Origin: UBA2177 sp964452735
GTDB taxonomy: Bacteria > Patescibacteriota > Dojkabacteria > SC72
Direction: 5' to 3'
Assembly: GCA_964452735.1 (NCBI GenBank)
Contig: CAYVNA010000019.1
Span: 1 to 12,233 of the forward strand
Length of the DNA stretch: 12,233 nucleotides
Shown: positions 6,583 to 12,233 of the stretch, piece after piece
How the letters are laid out: each line of letters begins with the position of its first letter
Position numbering within the stretch: the first letter of the stretch is position 1
Notes under the pieces: generated by a model
What the model saw: only the letters and a program-made list of their open reading frames with translations
The model's database searches: none
What the model was told of the DNA's origin: nothing
Program-made: the position numbers and the translations under genes

Positions 6583-7614
6583 TTAGGGACAGACCTGTGC
6601 CAGACCCTTTATAAGGTTTTGGTAGTGGGTTAGGTTATGGATCGTTGCAAGTGTGTAAGCGATGGCTTCTTTGTTTTTCATCATGTGATGTAGGTAGGCA
6701 CGGCTGTAGTTTGCACAGCATTCACAGTTGCAGTTTGGATCAACAGGTCTCTTATCCAATGCCATCTCCCCGTTGGCAATTTTCAAAACTCCTTCTGAGG
6801 TATACAACGTCCCATGTCTTGCATTTCTCGTCACCAGAACCGTATCAAACAAGTTGTAACCGATTTTTGCAGCAGCGACAATATCCTCAGGCTTCCCAAC
6901 ACCCATTGCATACCGAATACTTTCCACCGGCACATTCTCAATCACGGCGCTCATCTCATCCAAAACCAAATTACTATCCTCATCCACCACAAAACCTCCG
7001 AAATTGTAGCCATCAAACCCAATACTAACTAACTCCTTCGCACACTTCGCCCTTAAATCGGGGAACTTCGCCCCCTGCACAACACAAGTCAAAAGCTTCC
7101 CAGTTTCCCTTATACCCCCATACGCACTTTCAAAATGATCCTTACACCTCCTTGCCCATCTCACTGTTCTAGCAACAGATTCCTCAGCCTCACCTCTTGT
7201 TAAATCACTTTTCCTACAATCATCTAAAGCAACTAAGACATCCGACCCTATCTTCATCTGAATATCAATGGAGCTTTCTGGAGTTAGTTCGTATATATTC
7301 CCTTCCCTTGGAGATTTAAACTTAGCACCATTATCATCAATACTTCCCTTCCACTTTTTAGAATGAATCAAAGAGAAAACTTGGAAACCTCCAGAATCTG
7401 TAAATACAAGACCATCCCATCCCATCATCTCCTTTATACCTCCTAATTTCTGAATGGTATCTGGACCCGGATGAATTAGAAGATGAAGTGTGTTTGTAAC
7501 AATGGCTTCCGTGCCAGTTTCCTTTAGCTGTTTTGTTGTTAAATACCTAACTGCACCTCTTGTAGCATCAGGCATAAACAGATATTTTGTTTTTAAATCT
7601 TCTAAATCAATCAT
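6583..7614 (-). CDS. tgt: tRNA-guanine transglycosylase, copy 1 (Tgt-1), with C-terminus replaced by a mobile element
   Basis: A 343-aa Tgt (usual bacterial length ~370-380), exchanging guanine for a 7-deazaguanine at tRNA position 34. Visible are TDSGGFQVFSL with D73, LDDC with D131-D132 and C133, VVQG with Q180, the recognition loop GGFVVDE (206-212; GGLxVGE is usual), AMGVG with M237, FDTVLVTRNARHG with nucleophile D257 (FDCVLPTRN is usual), and the zinc site C295, C297, C300 with H326. The N-terminus is short. The final residues GLAQVCP and the TAA are read from the right terminal repeat of the RAYT element, so the normal tail is missing. The catalytic and zinc parts are complete, so activity may survive. 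The ATG lies 2 nt after the queA stop. No terminator remains at its end. Confidence 0.93.
   Translation of the reverse strand: MIDLEDLKTKYLFMPDATRGAVRYLTTKQLKETGTEAIVTNTLHLLIHPGPDTIQKLGGIKEMMGWDGLVFTDSGGFQVFSLIHSKKWKGSIDDNGAKFKSPREGNIYELTPESSIDIQMKIGSDVLVALDDCRKSDLTRGEAEESVARTVRWARRCKDHFESAYGGIRETGKLLTCVVQGAKFPDLRAKCAKELVSIGFDGYNFGGFVVDEDSNLVLDEMSAVIENVPVESIRYAMGVGKPEDIVAAAKIGYNLFDTVLVTRNARHGTLYTSEGVLKIANGEMALDKRPVDPNCNCECCANYSRAYLHHMMKNKEAIAYTLATIHNLTHYQNLIKGLAQVCP
6585..6608. repeat. Right terminal REP-like sequence, also coding for the Tgt-1 C-terminus
   Basis: AGGGACAGAC (6585-6594) and GCCAGACCCT (6599-6608) form the right end of the RAYT unit. On the minus strand the same bases are in frame with tgt-1 and encode its last residues; the first base of the element side (6585) begins the TAA stop. 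This repeat therefore serves two roles. Confidence 0.8.
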
Positions 7615-7616
7615 AA

Positions 7617-8666
7617 CTATTTAATTAAATTATCACCTATTAACATACTATCACCATAGCTAAGGAATTTATATCCATTATCCAAAGCATGCTGATATGC
7701 ATTCTTGATATTCTCAATCCCCGCAAAAGAACTAACTAAGAGAATCAGTGAAGAATCTGGCATGTGGTAGTTTGTCACTAATATACTAATTATTTTCCAT
7801 TGGTAACCTGGATAGATGTATAAATCTGTTTTCCCTTCATATGCATTAACTGAGTATTTCCCACTTGCTTCATCTTTCTTCGCAACACTCTCTAATGTTC
7901 TTGCAACTGTTGTGCCAAAGGCCAAAATTCTTTTCCCTTTTGAAATAGCTTCGTTGATAGTGTTAGCCGTTTCTTTCCCTATGCATATATGTTCTTCATG
8001 AATTTTGTGATCCTCAATATTCTCTTCACGTATCGGTGCAAATGTTCCCCACCCTACACGTAAATCTACCTTAACAACTTTTGCTCCCTTATCCTCAATT
8101 CTACTCAAAATATCCTCTGTTAGATTGAGACTTGCAGTTGGAGCAGCTACAGCCCCTGGTATTCTGGAAAAAACAGTATTGTATCTTTCCTTATCACTTT
8201 CTTCATCTGCTCTTTGCATGTACGGAGGGAGAGGTGTATGTCCATATTTTTCAAATAGTTCATAACTTGTTCCTTTGATGAAATCAATTACAAATCCATT
8301 TCCTTTCCTCTCCTTAATTACAATATTAATATCTCCATCATTAGAAAGGATATTTCCTATCTCCACATCCTTTGCCCTTCCTATGAGTACATACCATATA
8401 TCATTAGCAATATTTTCTAGAAAGAGTACTTCCACTTTCTTTCCTTTAGGAGTATTGAAGTATGTTCTACAACTTAATACTTTAGTTTCATTTAATACCA
8501 CTACATCTCCCTTTTGTATGTATTCGGGTATATCAAAATATTTCCTATCCAATATATTTCCATTTATTCTATCCAAGACAAGCAAGTTAGATGTACCTCT
8601 CTGTTTAGGAGGATATTTTGCTATTCGGGATTTAGGTAGGTTGTATTTAAATTCTGATATGTTCAT
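7617..8666 (-). CDS. queA: S-adenosylmethionine:tRNA ribosyltransferase-isomerase QueA (divergent)
   Basis: A 349-aa protein at the family's usual length. QueA transfers and isomerises the ribosyl group of SAM onto preQ1-tRNA to make epoxyqueuosine. Landmarks are SEFKYNLPKSRIAKYP (4-19), LLVLDR, LNETKV (58-63), HTPLPPYMQR (143-152), PGAVAAPTA (170-178), VGWGTFAPIR, DHKIHEEH (219-226), FGTTVARTLES (250-260), YIYPGYQWK, TNYHMPDSSLILLVSSFAG (298-316) and YKFLSYGDSMLI. Several normally fixed residues differ: TAGLHF is TASLNL, LHVGAGTF is LRVGWGTF, and the usual TRVIPAR is TKVLSCR. The gene is coupled to tgt-1, with only 2 nt between stop and ATG. A TATAAT box 11 bp upstream implies a leaderless or near-leaderless transcript. 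Family assignment is firm; unaltered chemistry is not assured. Confidence 0.94.
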   Translation of the reverse strand: MNISEFKYNLPKSRIAKYPPKQRGTSNLLVLDRINGNILDRKYFDIPEYIQKGDVVVLNETKVLSCRTYFNTPKGKKVEVLFLENIANDIWYVLIGRAKDVEIGNILSNDGDINIVIKERKGNGFVIDFIKGTSYELFEKYGHTPLPPYMQRADEESDKERYNTVFSRIPGAVAAPTASLNLTEDILSRIEDKGAKVVKVDLRVGWGTFAPIREENIEDHKIHEEHICIGKETANTINEAISKGKRILAFGTTVARTLESVAKKDEASGKYSVNAYEGKTDLYIYPGYQWKIISILVTNYHMPDSSLILLVSSFAGIENIKNAYQHALDNGYKFLSYGDSMLIGDNLIK

Positions 8667-8677
8667 ACATGGTCTGT

Positions 8678-8683
8678 ATTATA
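8678..8683 (-). promoter_or_regulatory. queA/tgt-1 promoter -10 box
   Basis: A perfect TATAAT on the minus strand, preceded by TAG. Its downstream edge is 7 bp from an ATG at 8670 and 11 bp from the queA ATG at 8666, so transcription should begin at about the start codon. No good -35 match is seen. It is mirrored by a TATAAT on the plus strand at 8717-8722. Confidence 0.65.
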
Positions 8684-8716
8684 CTACCTTCCGCCCTTTT
8701 TAATCACTTTTCATAG

Positions 8717-8722
8717 TATAAT
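8717..8722 (+). promoter_or_regulatory. tgt-2 operon promoter -10 box
   Basis: A perfect TATAAT preceded by TAG, the same nonamer as the opposing queA box, lies 5 bp before the ATG at 8728. A start of transcription at the usual distance would fall on or just inside that ATG, predicting a leaderless mRNA, or use of the next in-frame ATG at 8740 with a leader of about ten bases. The -35 match is poor. The two -10 boxes are 33 bp apart, so the two promoters would compete for polymerase. Confidence 0.65.
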
Positions 8723-8727
8723 TAGAA

Positions 8728-9795
8728 ATGTTAAAAAATATGACAATTAGAGGAAAACAAATAACATTCCCAACATTCTTCCCTGATGCAACAAAAGGTG
8801 TCGTTAGAGCATGCGATTCTAAAGATTTGGAATCTTCAAAAGTAGAGGGAATTATTGTAAATACATATCATCTTCTAAAAAATCCAGGTATCAAGGTATT
8901 AAATAAATTAGAAGGTATACAAAATTTCAATAAGTGGAAGAACATTGTAATATCGGATTCGGGAGGGTTTCAACTTCTCTCCATGGTCTCTAAAGATTCA
9001 AATTTAGGAGAAATAACAGAGAATGGAATACTTTTTAAGGATGAGAAAGAGGAAATCCTCTTCACACCTGAATTATGTATACAAACACAATTTGCAATAA
9101 ATTCAGACATCATGATCTGCTTAGACTACTGTCCTTCAGAAATCCCAACGGAAGAAGAAGTTAAGAAATCGGTGGATATAACCATAGCCTGGGCAAAAAG
9201 ATGTAAAGATGAGTATGAAAGAATAATAAATGAGAAAGGGTTGAGTGATGATGATAGGCCACTTCTCTTTGGTGTCATACAGGGAGGAGATAGTAAGAAA
9301 GAGAGATTAAGATGTGCTACATCTTTGATAGAAATTGGTTTCGATGGATATGGATTTGGCGGATGGCCTCTGGATAGTAAAGGGAAACTGAACGACGAGA
9401 TTTTAGAATATACTTGTAACCTAATGCCTAACCACCTTCCTAAATATGCACTGGGAGTTGGAAGTTACGAAGGTATCCTAAAAGGGTCTATTTGGGGATA
9501 CGATATATTTGATTGCATACTTCCAACAAGAGATGCGAGAAATGGAAGGATATATAATTTAAAGATAGAGAAAGGTTCCTTTGATTACATATATATCAAA
9601 GATGAAGAACATCTGTATGATAATAAACCCTTAGATAAACTTTGTGACTGCTATACATGCCAGAACTATTCCAGAGCATTCCTAAATTATCTATTTAAGA
9701 ATAACGAGAGATTAGCAAGTAGACTAGCAACCATTCATAACCTAAGAACATATACTAGATTATTTGAAATATTGAAAAAGCAAAGAAATGGATAG
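8728..9795 (+). CDS. tRNA-guanine transglycosylase paralogue, copy 2 (Tgt-2), altered recognition loop
   Basis: A 355-aa Tgt-family protein only distantly similar to Tgt-1. The catalytic frame is intact: SDSGGFQLLSM with D77, LDYC with D133 and C135, GVIQGG with Q185, FDCILPTRDARNG with nucleophile D262, and zinc ligands C306, C308, C311 and H337 (CDCYTCQNYSRAFL, TIHNL). The substrate loop differs: GGWPLDS (211-217) replaces the usual GGLxVGE, and ALGVG (241-245) has Leu where Tgt normally has Met. A different base or tRNA, or a heterodimer with Tgt-1, is possible. Unlike eukaryotic QTRT2, it does not lack catalytic residues. It starts at the ATG at 8728 or the in-frame ATG at 8740; both sit right behind the TATAAT. 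It overlaps the next gene by 8 bp. The C-terminus is natural and short (EILKKQRNG). Confidence 0.9.
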   Translation: MLKNMTIRGKQITFPTFFPDATKGVVRACDSKDLESSKVEGIIVNTYHLLKNPGIKVLNKLEGIQNFNKWKNIVISDSGGFQLLSMVSKDSNLGEITENGILFKDEKEEILFTPELCIQTQFAINSDIMICLDYCPSEIPTEEEVKKSVDITIAWAKRCKDEYERIINEKGLSDDDRPLLFGVIQGGDSKKERLRCATSLIEIGFDGYGFGGWPLDSKGKLNDEILEYTCNLMPNHLPKYALGVGSYEGILKGSIWGYDIFDCILPTRDARNGRIYNLKIEKGSFDYIYIKDEEHLYDNKPLDKLCDCYTCQNYSRAFLNYLFKNNERLASRLATIHNLRTYTRLFEILKKQRNG

Positions 9796-10546
9796 GGAGC
9801 GAATTGTTAAAGAGATAATGGAATCGAATAAATATGGAGCTATTTCTCCATTCACCATCAATCGTCTCATTGATGAAACAATTCCAAAGTTTAAGAAAGA
9901 AAAAGATGTTGTGAAATATGTAAAAAAGAATTTACATATAATATGGGGAGCCTTTTTTAATAATTTCAATTCTTTTGAGAAGGAAATTGAAAATGCAGAG
10001 GACCTACTTCGAATTCACAAATCCACAGAAGAGAGGACGTCTTTTGTTAAAGAATTCTATAAAGAAATATTCAATAACATCCCTATTTCTATTAAAAAAG
10101 TAGCCGACTATGGTTGTGGCTTAAATCCCATTAATATCCCATCGATGAATCTTCCAAAAGGTACAGAATACTACGCATATGATATATATGTTCCTGAGAT
10201 AGAGTTCCTTAATGAATATGCCAAAGAGAATTTCCAAGATATTAATTTCAAAGCAATTGTTAAAGATATTTTCGAAGAGGATTCTAATGAATACGATGTT
10301 GTATTTCTTTTAAAGATACTACCTGTATTAGAAGAACAAAGGAAAGGTTCAAGTAGGGAGGTTCTTTCCAAACTTAATGTTAAGTATTTTGTAGTGTCTT
10401 TCCCATTGAAGAGTTTAGGAGGAAGAAATGTTGGTATGGAATCTTTCTATACGAAGAGTTTTGAATCTATTCTCCTTGATGTTAAATATGATTTTAAGAA
10501 AATAATGTTTGAGAATGAGGTTGTATATATAGTAAGAAAAAGTTAA
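9788..10546 (+). CDS. 16S rRNA (guanine-1405-N7) methyltransferase family protein (ArmA/RmtB/FmrO-like)
   Basis: A 252-aa SAM-dependent methyltransferase (RmtB is 251 aa). It follows the Arm/Rmt family from end to end: SNKYGAISPFTINRL (13-27; RmtB has a similar SKKYRALCPDTVRRI), NLHIIWGAF, IHKSTEERTSF (76-86), the SAM loop ADYGCGLNPINIP (106-118), acidic D132, FLLKILPVLEEQRKGSS (173-189) and SFPLKSLGGRNVGME (204-218), the family's hallmark C-terminal motif. Known members methylate N7 of 16S G1405 in the 30S A/P-site region and give high-level resistance to 4,6-disubstituted aminoglycosides. It overlaps tgt-2 by 8 bp and precedes fmt by 18 bp, so it is translated within that operon. Base composition matches its neighbours, with no mobile element adjacent. 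The natural role could be self-protection or routine ribosome modification. Confidence 0.88.
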   Translation: MDRERIVKEIMESNKYGAISPFTINRLIDETIPKFKKEKDVVKYVKKNLHIIWGAFFNNFNSFEKEIENAEDLLRIHKSTEERTSFVKEFYKEIFNNIPISIKKVADYGCGLNPINIPSMNLPKGTEYYAYDIYVPEIEFLNEYAKENFQDINFKAIVKDIFEEDSNEYDVVFLLKILPVLEEQRKGSSREVLSKLNVKYFVVSFPLKSLGGRNVGMESFYTKSFESILLDVKYDFKKIMFENEVVYIVRKS

Positions 10547-10564
10547 TTAGGATAGAATAAATAT

Positions 10565-11518
10565 ATGAAAACAATATTTCTAGGTACAGCATGGGAGTCA
10601 TTAGAAACATTAAAAGTACTTCATAATGATAGTAATTTTGATGTGGTATGTGTAATCACTACACCAGATAAACCTGTAGGAAGAAAACAAGTAATGACTC
10701 AATCTGATGTTAAGAAATATGCTTTAGAAAATAATATCCCTGTAGTTCATACAGATCGAGAAGAGAGTAAATACATGAAAGTATTAGAAAAATATGATCC
10801 TGAGATAGTGGTATGCAAGGCATTTGGAGAAATAGTTCCGAAAAAGTTCTTAGAATATCCTAAATATGGTTGTATCAATATCCATTTCTCCATACTACCT
10901 AGATATAGAGGAGCTGTCCCTATACAAAAAGCCATACTAGATGGAGAGAAGAAAACAGGCATCTCTATCATGCTCATGAGTGAAGGTCTAGATGAGGGAG
11001 ATATATTAGAGATATTCGAAGAGGATATTAGAGATGATGATACAAATGTTTCTCTTAGGGAGAGACTTGTTAAAAAGAGTACGGAGGTATTGATCCCTAC
11101 ACTACTTAAATGGATTAGTGGAGAATTGAGAGCAAAACCTCAGGATAACAACAAGGCTACATACTGTTGGCAAAAGGATATATCAAAGGAGAATGCAGAA
11201 ATAGATTGGGATGAGTATAGTCCTGAATATATCGAAAGAATGGTTCGTGCTTTTGTACCTTGGCCAGTTGCATGGTGTAGGTTAAGTAGAAATGTTAACT
11301 CAAATCTAAGTGGGAAGTTATTAAAGATATTTAAATCTGAATTAGTTGATATTGGGACAGAGAAGGATGCTGGATATCTTTTTAGAAAAGATAATATGGT
11401 TCTATTTGCAACTAAGGATCCTTTAGTTTGCTTAAGAGTGAGAGAGTTTCAAATAGAAGGAAAGAGTATAACAAAGGAAGAGGAGTTTCTCAGAGGGATA
11501 GGGAGAAACCTATCCTAG
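10565..11518 (+). CDS. fmt: Methionyl-tRNA formyltransferase
   Basis: A 317-aa protein (E. coli Fmt is 315 aa) that formylates Met on initiator tRNA using 10-formyl-THF. The N-terminal catalytic domain has IFLGTAWESLETL, TTPDKPVGRKQ (32-42) and the signature CINIHFSILPRYRGAVPIQ (103-121) with N105 and H107, and D143 in EGLDEGDIL; these match the N, H, D triad of the enzyme. The C-terminal OB-like tRNA-binding domain is complete: YCWQKDISKENAEIDW, RAFVPWPVAWCRL and EEEFLRGIGR. It is the last gene of the tgt-2 operon, 18 bp after the methyltransferase gene. AGGA at 10549-10552 lies 12 bases before the ATG, rather far. Its stop is one base from the stop of the convergent kinase gene. Confidence 0.96.
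   Translation: MKTIFLGTAWESLETLKVLHNDSNFDVVCVITTPDKPVGRKQVMTQSDVKKYALENNIPVVHTDREESKYMKVLEKYDPEIVVCKAFGEIVPKKFLEYPKYGCINIHFSILPRYRGAVPIQKAILDGEKKTGISIMLMSEGLDEGDILEIFEEDIRDDDTNVSLRERLVKKSTEVLIPTLLKWISGELRAKPQDNNKATYCWQKDISKENAEIDWDEYSPEYIERMVRAFVPWPVAWCRLSRNVNSNLSGKLLKIFKSELVDIGTEKDAGYLFRKDNMVLFATKDPLVCLRVREFQIEGKSITKEEEFLRGIGRNLS
11496..11515. terminator. Possible stem-loop at the fmt/histidine-kinase convergence
   Basis: GGATAGG (11496-11502) pairs perfectly with CCTATCC (11509-11515) around a 6-nt loop, inside the last fmt codons and directly before its TAG. No T run follows on either strand, so termination activity is doubtful. It is the only candidate between two convergent genes separated by a single base. 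Confidence 0.3.
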
Positions 11519-11519
11519 A

Positions 11520-12233
11520 TTATCTTCTCAAGCCCAATCTCTCGAACATGTCCTTACTCTCTTGCCTTTTTGTGTTAGGAGTCATCTGGCCATTCATTCT
11601 TGGAAGTGTGAAGGTGAATACACTACCTCTACCTATCTCACTTGTTACTTCCATCTTTCCTCCCATCTTTTCCACTAAACTAAATGCTACATACAATCCT
11701 AATCCTGTTCCTCCTGGCCTTACTAGATCTGGTTTACCCTCATCAGAATCTAAATAGTTCTCTACTCTATAGAACTTCTGTCCTAATTTAGGAAGTTCAT
11801 CTTCTGGAATTCCCTTTCCTGTATCATGAACACTTATACTTACCATCTCTTCACTATGCGATGTGCTTACTGATACACTTCCTACATCTGTATATTTTAT
11901 TGCATTATCTATTAGGTTATTTAATATCTCTATCACTCGAGCATGGTCAGCATATATATTAGGTGTATTAGGATCTGAATTATTTATTAGCTCTAAACCT
12001 TTCTCTTGGGCTATTACCTCATGACCATGAACTGCCATCTCTATATCCTCCAATATGTTTATTTCCTCTGGATTTAACTCTATCTTATCTCCTTCTAATT
12101 TGGCACTACTCAAAAGAGTATTGATTAACTTTATCTCATTATCTACTGCTGTCTTTATCCTCCTTAGGTACTCTTCGAACTTTTCCTTATTATTAACTAC
12201 ATCATCTGTGAATTTCTCTAACAATTCTGCATT
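11520..12233 (-). CDS. Sensor histidine kinase, C-terminal part (cut by window end)
   Basis: A partial protein of 237 residues visible; the frame is open through 12233, so the true start lies outside. The visible N-terminal part (about 1-55) is amphipathic helix consistent with the second helix of a dimerisation/phosphotransfer domain; the phosphoacceptor His would lie upstream. The rest is a complete HATPase_c ATP-binding domain: N box NLIDNAIKYT, G1 box DTGKGIPEDELP, F box GQKFYRVE, G2 box GGTGLGLYVAFSLVEKMGG and the closing GRGSVFTFTLP. A short polar tail follows. A TTG at 12224 could be read as a start but would leave no phosphoacceptor. No response regulator is in the window. Stop codons of this gene and fmt are one base apart, in convergent orientation. 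Confidence 0.92.
   Translation of the reverse strand, partial: NAELLEKFTDDVVNNKEKFEEYLRRIKTAVDNEIKLINTLLSSAKLEGDKIELNPEEINILEDIEMAVHGHEVIAQEKGLELINNSDPNTPNIYADHARVIEILNNLIDNAIKYTDVGSVSVSTSHSEEMVSISVHDTGKGIPEDELPKLGQKFYRVENYLDSDEGKPDLVRPGGTGLGLYVAFSLVEKMGGKMEVTSEIGRGSVFTFTLPRMNGQMTPNTKRQESKDMFERLGLRR

Larger units (their letters stand above)
6079..6608 (+). mobile_element. REP-associated Y1 transposase (RAYT) element, ~530 bp
   Basis: A single transposase gene flanked by imperfect palindromes that are inverted copies of each other. At the left, 6079-6102 has arms GGGGTCAGAC and GTCTGTCCCC, which pair with one mismatch. At the right, 6585-6608 has arms AGGGACAGAC and GCCAGACCCT, a poorer self-pairing. 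The reverse complement of the right copy shares GGGTC and GTCTGTCCC with the left copy. This matches the layout of RAYT or REPtron-like units rather than a classical IS with target duplication; I see no direct repeats at the edges. The exact boundaries are uncertain by a few bases. The element overlaps the last codons of tgt-1 on the opposite strand. Confidence 0.8.

Noticed and set aside
12222..12224. TTG as the start of the histidine kinase
   Set aside because: The frame continues to the window edge and a start here would omit the phosphoacceptor helix expected of the family.
1..12233. Reassigned TGA (Gly or Trp) as in some Patescibacteria
   Set aside because: All conserved genes are full length with no in-frame TGA, and conserved Gly and Trp positions use GGN and TGG.
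1..12233. CRISPR arrays or toxin-antitoxin and phage-defence genes
   Set aside because: No spaced direct repeats were seen, and no gene shows nuclease, toxin or defence motifs apart from the RAYT nuclease.

Overview
The window looks like chromosome from an AT-rich (roughly one-third GC by eye), compact bacterial genome. Candidate Phyla Radiation / Patescibacteria is the most likely placement, but this is an inference with no marker to prove it. The signs are short intergenic gaps, mostly weak or absent Shine-Dalgarno sequences, promoters placed directly against start codons, an archaeal-like UMP-kinase-type amino-acid kinase, a membrane-anchored CAP-domain surface protein and an RNase Y. The standard code fits. 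Every resident gene whose stop is visible ends in TAA or TAG; only the mobile-element gene ends in TGA.

Layout. 1-203: a tRNA-Glu(CTC) on the minus strand, divergent from greA, with a promoter for each in the gap. 204-665: GreA-type transcript cleavage factor. 662-3578 (minus): a three-gene run of CAP-domain surface protein, polytopic membrane protein and UMP-kinase-like protein, convergent on greA. 3634-3968 (minus): an HU gene with its own terminator. 3969-4341: a 373-bp gap with HU promoter candidates, a stem-loop of unknown role and the RNase Y terminator. 4342-5865 (minus): RNase Y. 6079-6608: a ~530-bp REP-associated Y1 transposase (RAYT) element bounded by inverted imperfect palindromes. 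6583-8666 (minus): queA followed by a first tRNA-guanine transglycosylase (Tgt-1). 8728-11518 (plus): a second, divergent Tgt paralogue (Tgt-2), a homologue of the ArmA/RmtB/FmrO 16S rRNA m7G1405 methyltransferases, and methionyl-tRNA formyltransferase. 11520-12233 (minus): the C-terminal part of a sensor histidine kinase cut by the window edge.

Most notable points. (1) The RAYT element appears to have landed in the 3' end of tgt-1. The last residues and stop codon of Tgt-1 are read out of the element's terminal repeat, and a 27-bp open remnant on the far side (6052-6078) encodes IGRFEELW-stop, which resembles the usual Tgt C-terminal tail. (2) Two Tgt paralogues flank one QueA. Both keep the catalytic aspartates and zinc ligands, but Tgt-2 has a rewritten base-recognition loop and QueA has several changed signature residues. 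(3) A member of the aminoglycoside-resistance 16S rRNA methyltransferase family sits inside a Tgt-2/Fmt operon, with no sign of recent transfer. (4) The divergent queA/tgt-2 promoters place perfect TATAAT boxes 5-11 bp from the start codons, predicting leaderless or near-leaderless mRNAs.

Taken together, 6583-11518 is a translation-modification cluster covering tRNA wobble base, 16S P-site base and initiator-tRNA formylation, split across a divergent promoter. The left half holds general transcription, RNA-decay and nucleoid genes plus one surface protein.
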